Source: CAG-582 sp964636965
GTDB lineage: Bacteria; Bacillota_I; Bacilli_A; RF39; UBA660
Length of the DNA: 17,669 nt
Assembly (NCBI GenBank): GCA_964636965.1
Contig: CAZWST010000032.1
Location: forward strand, 1-17,669
Direction: 5' to 3'
Every line of letters starts with the position of its first letter. The stretch's first letter is position 1. This document shows, in pieces, positions 13,903-17,669 of this stretch. The notes below the pieces were generated by a model that had not been told where the DNA came from, searched no databases, and saw nothing but the letters and a program-made list of their open reading frames with translations. A program made the translations under genes and the position numbers.

Positions 13903-13903
13903 T
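13875..13903 (+). promoter_or_regulatory. Promoter of mnmA overlapping the upstream stop codon
   Basis: TTTAAA (13875-13880), a 17-base spacer and an extended -10 TGCTATAAT (13895-13903) lie inside the end of the SpoIIM-like gene. That gene's TAA (13900-13902) is part of the -10. The ribosome binding site AGAGGTGG precedes the ATG at 13940. Confidence 0.7.
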
Positions 13904-13939
13904 GTTATAGAAATTATTTTGTAATAAAGAGGTGGTAGT

Positions 13940-15049
13940 ATGCCAAAAAAAGTTGTAATAGGTATGTCTGGTGGAGTTGATTCATCAGTTGCTGCTTATT
14001 TACTTCAAAAACAAGGTTATGAAGTAATAGGTTTATTTATGCGTAACTGGGATTCTATGATTAATAATGACATTGAAGGGAATCCCAATATTGGTGCAAA
14101 TATTTGCCCTCAAGAACAAGACTATAACGATGCATTAGCAGTATGTAACCACCTAGGAATACCACTTCATAGAATTGATTTTATTAAAGAATACTGGGAT
14201 AATGTATTCACATATTTTTTAGAAGAATTAAAACTAGGAAGAACGCCAAATCCCGATCTCATGTGTAATAAATATATAAAATTTGATTCATTTGTAAAAG
14301 AAGCTAGAAAGCTTGGAGCAGATTATATTGCAACAGGACACTATGCAAGAGTTGAAGGATGTAAATTATTCAGAGCTAAAGATTTAAATAAAGACCAGAG
14401 TTATTTTTTAGCTCAAGTATCTACTGAACAATTAAAAGACGTATTATTCCCAATTGGTGATTTAGAAAAACCGGAAGTTAGGCAAATTGCAATAGATGCA
14501 AATATTCCAACAGCTAAGAAAAAAGATTCAACAGGAATATGCTTTATAGGAGAAAGAAATTACCAAAAATTTATTCAAAACTATTTGAAAACAAACCCTG
14601 GTAATATAATTGACATTGACACTCTCGAAGTTATCGGAAAGCATGATGGACTAATGAATTATACAGTTGGACAAAGAAGAAACGTTGGTGTTTCAGGTTT
14701 TAAAGACAAACATTTTGTTGTTGGTAAAAACGTCGAAAAAAATGAATTATATGTTGCTTTTGGTGAAGATCCTGAAACTTTATATTCAGATGAATGTATC
14801 ATTGATAACATAAATTTTATCTCACCAAATCATCCTGCATTTTGTACAGCAAAATTCCGTTATCGTGGTCCAGATTACGAAGTAATTTTAGAATATTTGG
14901 GTAATGGTGAAATATCAGTTAAGTACCCATCAAAAGTAAAAGCTGTAACTCCAGGACAGGCCTGTGTATTATATTTAGGAGAGCAATGTTTAGGAAGCGG
15001 AATTATAAAAACTGTTAAGAAAAACGGCGAAAAATTATGGTATTTATAA
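13940..15049 (+). CDS. mnmA: tRNA-specific 2-thiouridylase MnmA
   Basis: MnmA thiolates uridine 34 of the tRNAs for Lys, Glu and Gln, using ATP and sulphur relayed from a cysteine desulfurase. The 369-residue protein is full length. The PP-loop ATP site is SGGVDSS (10-16). The catalytic pair is Cys109 (in NPDLMCN) and Cys201 (in STGICFIGERN). Further family motifs are TGHYAR, KDQSYFL and YTVGQRRN. The insertion at residues about 43-60 (IEGNPNIGANICPQEQD) is of the type seen in Bacilli enzymes. The ATG follows AGAGGTGG and a promoter that lies within the preceding gene. A strong terminator directly after the stop separates it from dnaG. The sulphur donor gene is not in the window. Confidence 0.97.
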   Translation: MPKKVVIGMSGGVDSSVAAYLLQKQGYEVIGLFMRNWDSMINNDIEGNPNIGANICPQEQDYNDALAVCNHLGIPLHRIDFIKEYWDNVFTYFLEELKLGRTPNPDLMCNKYIKFDSFVKEARKLGADYIATGHYARVEGCKLFRAKDLNKDQSYFLAQVSTEQLKDVLFPIGDLEKPEVRQIAIDANIPTAKKKDSTGICFIGERNYQKFIQNYLKTNPGNIIDIDTLEVIGKHDGLMNYTVGQRRNVGVSGFKDKHFVVGKNVEKNELYVAFGEDPETLYSDECIIDNINFISPNHPAFCTAKFRYRGPDYEVILEYLGNGEISVKYPSKVKAVTPGQACVLYLGEQCLGSGIIKTVKKNGEKLWYL

Positions 15050-15078
15050 AAAAAGTAGAAAAAATAGCTACTTTTTTT
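15048..15078 (+). terminator. Intrinsic terminator after mnmA
   Basis: AAAAAAAGTAG (15048-15058) pairs with CTACTTTTTTT (15068-15078) around a 9-base loop, giving a stem whose outer part is A-U only. A second T-run (15081-15086) follows. The rest of the gap to dnaG, 15087-15157, is very AT-rich with no confident promoter. Confidence 0.82.
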
Positions 15079-15157
15079 CGTTTTTTATAAAAAATTTAAA
15101 AAAATTTGTAGTAAAAAGTAAAGTTGACGTTAATAAGTATATATAGAGGGTGATTTA

Positions 15158-16894
15158 GTGGCAGCTATAGATAGTGGAGAGATAAATAGAATACAACAAA
15201 CTGCTAATATAGTAGAAATCATTGGATCTTATATAACACTTGAAAAAAAAGGTAAAAACTATTTTGGAATGTGTCCATTTCATGATGATCATAATCCTTC
15301 AATGAGTGTTAGTGAGGAAAAAGGATTATTTACATGCTTTGTTTGTCATAAAACAGGTAATGTATTCTCATTTGTCCAAGATTTTGAAAATGTCTCATTT
15401 CTTGAGGCTGTAAAAATAGTTGCAGCTAAAGTTGGAATTGAAATTGACACTGGTTATAAAGAGACAAGCAAATACAATAAGCATTATGAAGCAGTGGATT
15501 TAGCACTAAAGTTTTATCAGAATAATTTAAAAAGTAAGGATGGTTTAAAAGCATCAGAATACTTAAAAAAGCGTGGTATAACCGATGAAATAATTGAAGA
15601 ATTCAATATTGGATATGCACCAAATAGTTTTGATACAATAACCAAATTACTAACTAGTAAAGGTTATGATGAACAAATACTTCTTGATACTGGTCTTGCA
15701 TCTCGTGGACAAACTTTATATGATTTATTTAGAAATCGTATAACTTTTCCAATACATAATGCAAATGGTCAGCCCATTGGATTTTCGGCACGTATATTTG
15801 AAGATGTTAAAGAAGCAAAATATATAAATACTAAAGAAACCCCAATATTTAAAAAAGGAAATATTCTTTTCAATTACCATCGAGCGCAAAATGAAGCGAG
15901 AAGAGTTAAGAGTCTAATTGTAGTTGAAGGACAAATGGATGCTATACGAGTGTATGCAAGCGGTATAAAAAATGTTGTTGCAACCATGGGGACAGCCTTA
16001 ACTGACAATCATATAAAATTACTAAAAAAGTTAAATGTGCCAATAATTTTATGCATGGATAATGATGATGCTGGAGAAAAAGCCACAATCCAAAATGGAG
16101 AAGCTTTATCAAAAACCGATGTTGAACTAAAAGTTCTTAGATTAAGTGGAGCTAAAGACCCAGATGAATATATAATGAGTCATTCAAAAGAAGAATTTTT
16201 AGATGCTGTAGAGAATGCCACAACCTACTTTGACTTCAAACTAAATTATCACAAAAAAAATAAAAACCTAAATAAAGTTGAGGATGTTTCAAAATATATT
16301 AATGAAGTAATTAAAGAGTTAAACAAGACAAATGACCAAATATTAATTGATTTAACTGTTAATGAACTTTCAGAAAAATATGGTATAGACAAAAATGTAC
16401 TATTAAATCAGATAATAAAAGTAGAGCCAACTAAAGTTACTAAAGTAGAGCTTAGAAAAGAAAAAAAGATATCAAAAAATCAGAAATTATCTAGTATACT
16501 TTTATATTATATGATGAATGATGTAAAGTATATTAAACTATATGAACAAGAACTAGGTTTTATTCCTGATGAACAATATTTAGAAATCGCTAATGATATA
16601 CTTGCATTTTTTCTAAAATACAATTATATTAGTATAGCAGATTTTATCACATACGAAATAAGCAAGGAAAATTACGAACTAGTGCTTGATGTAGTAGACG
16701 AAAACATAAAGATGGAGCTAAATGATGCTGATTATGTTGGTATAGTAAATAAAATCAAAATATGGATAGATGAAAACAAAATAGAAGAATTAAAAGAAAA
16801 ACAAAAAAGTATAACAGACATCAATGAGAAATTAAAAATAACAAACGAAATAGCAAAAATGAAGAATAGGATGTGTCAAAATGAAGAAAGTTAA
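15158..16894 (+). CDS. dnaG: DNA primase DnaG
   Basis: DnaG makes the RNA primers for replication with the DnaB-type helicase. The 578-residue protein carries the N-terminal CHC2 zinc finger (Cys39-Pro-Phe-His42 and Cys60-x2-Cys63), the primase core with FNIGYAP and RNRITFPIHN, and the TOPRIM domain with Glu257 (VVEGQMD) and the Asp301/Asp303 pair (CMDNDDAGEKA). A C-terminal helical helicase-interaction region follows. The start is GTG at 15158, preceded by AGAGGGTGA; the family N-terminus (IDSGEINRIQQTANIVEIIGSYI) begins right after it. It overlaps rpoD by 14 bases, the classic dnaG-rpoD arrangement of the macromolecular synthesis operon, but rpsU is not upstream. The promoter is unclear: TTGACG at 15124-15129 has no suitably spaced -10. 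Confidence 0.96.
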   Translation: MAAIDSGEINRIQQTANIVEIIGSYITLEKKGKNYFGMCPFHDDHNPSMSVSEEKGLFTCFVCHKTGNVFSFVQDFENVSFLEAVKIVAAKVGIEIDTGYKETSKYNKHYEAVDLALKFYQNNLKSKDGLKASEYLKKRGITDEIIEEFNIGYAPNSFDTITKLLTSKGYDEQILLDTGLASRGQTLYDLFRNRITFPIHNANGQPIGFSARIFEDVKEAKYINTKETPIFKKGNILFNYHRAQNEARRVKSLIVVEGQMDAIRVYASGIKNVVATMGTALTDNHIKLLKKLNVPIILCMDNDDAGEKATIQNGEALSKTDVELKVLRLSGAKDPDEYIMSHSKEEFLDAVENATTYFDFKLNYHKKNKNLNKVEDVSKYINEVIKELNKTNDQILIDLTVNELSEKYGIDKNVLLNQIIKVEPTKVTKVELRKEKKISKNQKLSSILLYYMMNDVKYIKLYEQELGFIPDEQYLEIANDILAFFLKYNYISIADFITYEISKENYELVLDVVDENIKMELNDADYVGIVNKIKIWIDENKIEELKEKQKSITDINEKLKITNEIAKMKNRMCQNEES

Positions 16895-17669
16895 TGAAAT
16901 TAAAACTTTTGATGAAAGAAAACAAGAACTAATTGAATTAGGTCAAAAGAAAGGGTATATTACATTTGAAGAATTAGCTAATGCTTTAAAGGGCTTAGAC
17001 ATGGATGCTGATTCACTAGATCAATTATATAATACATTCATTGAACTAGGAATAAGTGTAATAACAGAAGAAGACGAAGCCTCTGGCGGTGCAAAGAAAG
17101 AAGAAGAAGTAGTTGTACTAGATGATGAAGATTTAACTAAAGATGTTAATATAAATGATCCTGTACGTATGTACTTAAAAGAAATAGGTCGCATATCTTT
17201 ATTATCATCTGAAGAAGAGATGGATTTATCTATAAGAGTAGCTAATGGTGAAGAAGAAGCAAGAAATATCTTAGCCGAGTCAAATCTTAGACTAGTTGTA
17301 TCCATTGCAAAAAGATATGTTGGGCGTGGACTATTATTCCTAGATTTAATTCAAGAAGGAAATATTGGTCTTATGAAAGCCGTTGAGAAATTTGACTTTG
17401 GAAAAGGATATAAATTCTCGACTTATGCTACATGGTGGATAAGACAAGCAATAACTCGTGCCTTAGCTGACCAAGCTAGAACTATTCGTGTACCAGTACA
17501 TATGGTTGAAACAATTAACAAAATGGCTCGTATTCAAAGGCAAATGACTCTAGAATTAAATCGTGAACCTAGTGAAGAAGAATTAGCTAAAAAAATGGGT
17601 ATTTCTGTAGAAAAAGTAAGAGAAGTAATTAAAATCAGTCAAGATCCTGTTTCTTTAGAAACTCCTATT
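16881..17669 (+). CDS. rpoD: Primary sigma factor RpoD (sigma-A), 3'-partial
   Basis: This is the housekeeping sigma subunit of RNA polymerase. The window holds the first 263 codons and ends without a stop, at SLETPI. A reduced region 1.1 is followed by an acidic linker (about 62-86). Region 1.2 is DPVRMYLKEIG (93-103), regions 2.1-2.2 are SNLRLVVSIAKRY...FLDLIQEGNIGL (135-164), and regions 2.3-2.4 are FSTYATWWIRQAITRA (179-194), which melts and reads the -10 element. Region 3 follows with RVPVHMVETI. The ATG at 16881 lies inside the end of dnaG, with AGGATG about 9 bases upstream, so translation is coupled to dnaG. The TATAAT elements seen in this window are what a sigma of this type would recognise. 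Region 4, which reads the -35, lies beyond the window. Confidence 0.97.
   Translation, partial: MKKVNEIKTFDERKQELIELGQKKGYITFEELANALKGLDMDADSLDQLYNTFIELGISVITEEDEASGGAKKEEEVVVLDDEDLTKDVNINDPVRMYLKEIGRISLLSSEEEMDLSIRVANGEEEARNILAESNLRLVVSIAKRYVGRGLLFLDLIQEGNIGLMKAVEKFDFGKGYKFSTYATWWIRQAITRALADQARTIRVPVHMVETINKMARIQRQMTLELNREPSEEELAKKMGISVEKVREVIKISQDPVSLETPI

Noticed and set aside
15124..15129. TTGACG upstream of dnaG as a -35 element.
   Set aside because: No -10 lies 16-18 bases downstream; TATATA at 15138-15145 is only 8-10 bases away.
1..17669. tRNA or rRNA genes, CRISPR arrays, insertion sequences, phage genes or toxin-antitoxin pairs.
   Set aside because: Every interval over about 60 bases without a gene was examined. 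None shows cloverleaf-like arms, spaced direct repeats, transposase motifs or a plausible toxin-antitoxin pair.

Overview
The window is an AT-rich (about 30% GC by eye), densely packed bacterial chromosome segment with a low-GC Firmicutes/Tenericutes signature. It shows Bacilli-type gene content (ParC, YlbD/YlbE, MnmA, DnaG-RpoD), strong AGGAGG-like ribosome binding sites and short U-tract terminators. Conserved tryptophans are all TGG, and no frame is interrupted by TGA, so the standard bacterial code fits better than the mycoplasma code. An uncultured gut Bacilli lineage (RF39/Erysipelotrichia-like) is my best guess. That placement is inference from gene content, not a database result.

Layout, left to right. 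(1) 1-2458: ParC of topoisomerase IV, cut by the window edge and with a degraded, stop-containing first ~64 bases. (2) 2504-3073: a YlbD-like/YlbE-like pair behind a terminator hairpin that contains the ylbD ribosome binding site. (3) 3157-5818: two prepilin-type genes, each with its own strong promoter. One encodes a 679-residue modular surface protein with an InlB-type repeat, two cadherin-like repeats and a second membrane anchor; the other encodes a compact 172-residue pilin. (4) 5886-9245: an apparent operon of endonuclease IV, a divergent RnfC, an RnfD and a zinc-ribbon/TM2 protein. The other Rnf subunits are absent here. (5) 9327-11824: an FtsW-type SEDS glycosyltransferase translationally coupled to an unknown tail-anchored protein. 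(6) 11863-12405: ribosome recycling factor. (7) 12464-13902: a GNAT acetyltransferase, a small minus-strand membrane protein and a SpoIIM-like membrane protein; the last two diverge from a palindromic -10 element. (8) 13940-15049: MnmA tRNA thiolase. (9) 15158-17669: primase DnaG overlapping the primary sigma factor RpoD, which runs off the end.

Most of the window is housekeeping: DNA topology, replication priming, base-excision repair, transcription initiation, ribosome recycling, tRNA modification and cell-wall synthesis. The less ordinary parts are the doubly anchored pilin-like adhesin, the isolated RnfC/RnfD pair whose RnfC has lost the recognisable nucleotide-binding loop, the tail-anchored partner of FtsW, and very compact intergenic regions where terminators, stop codons, promoters and ribosome binding sites overlap. 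No rRNA, tRNA, CRISPR array, insertion sequence or phage gene was recognised. No gene-free stretch exceeds about 110 bases.
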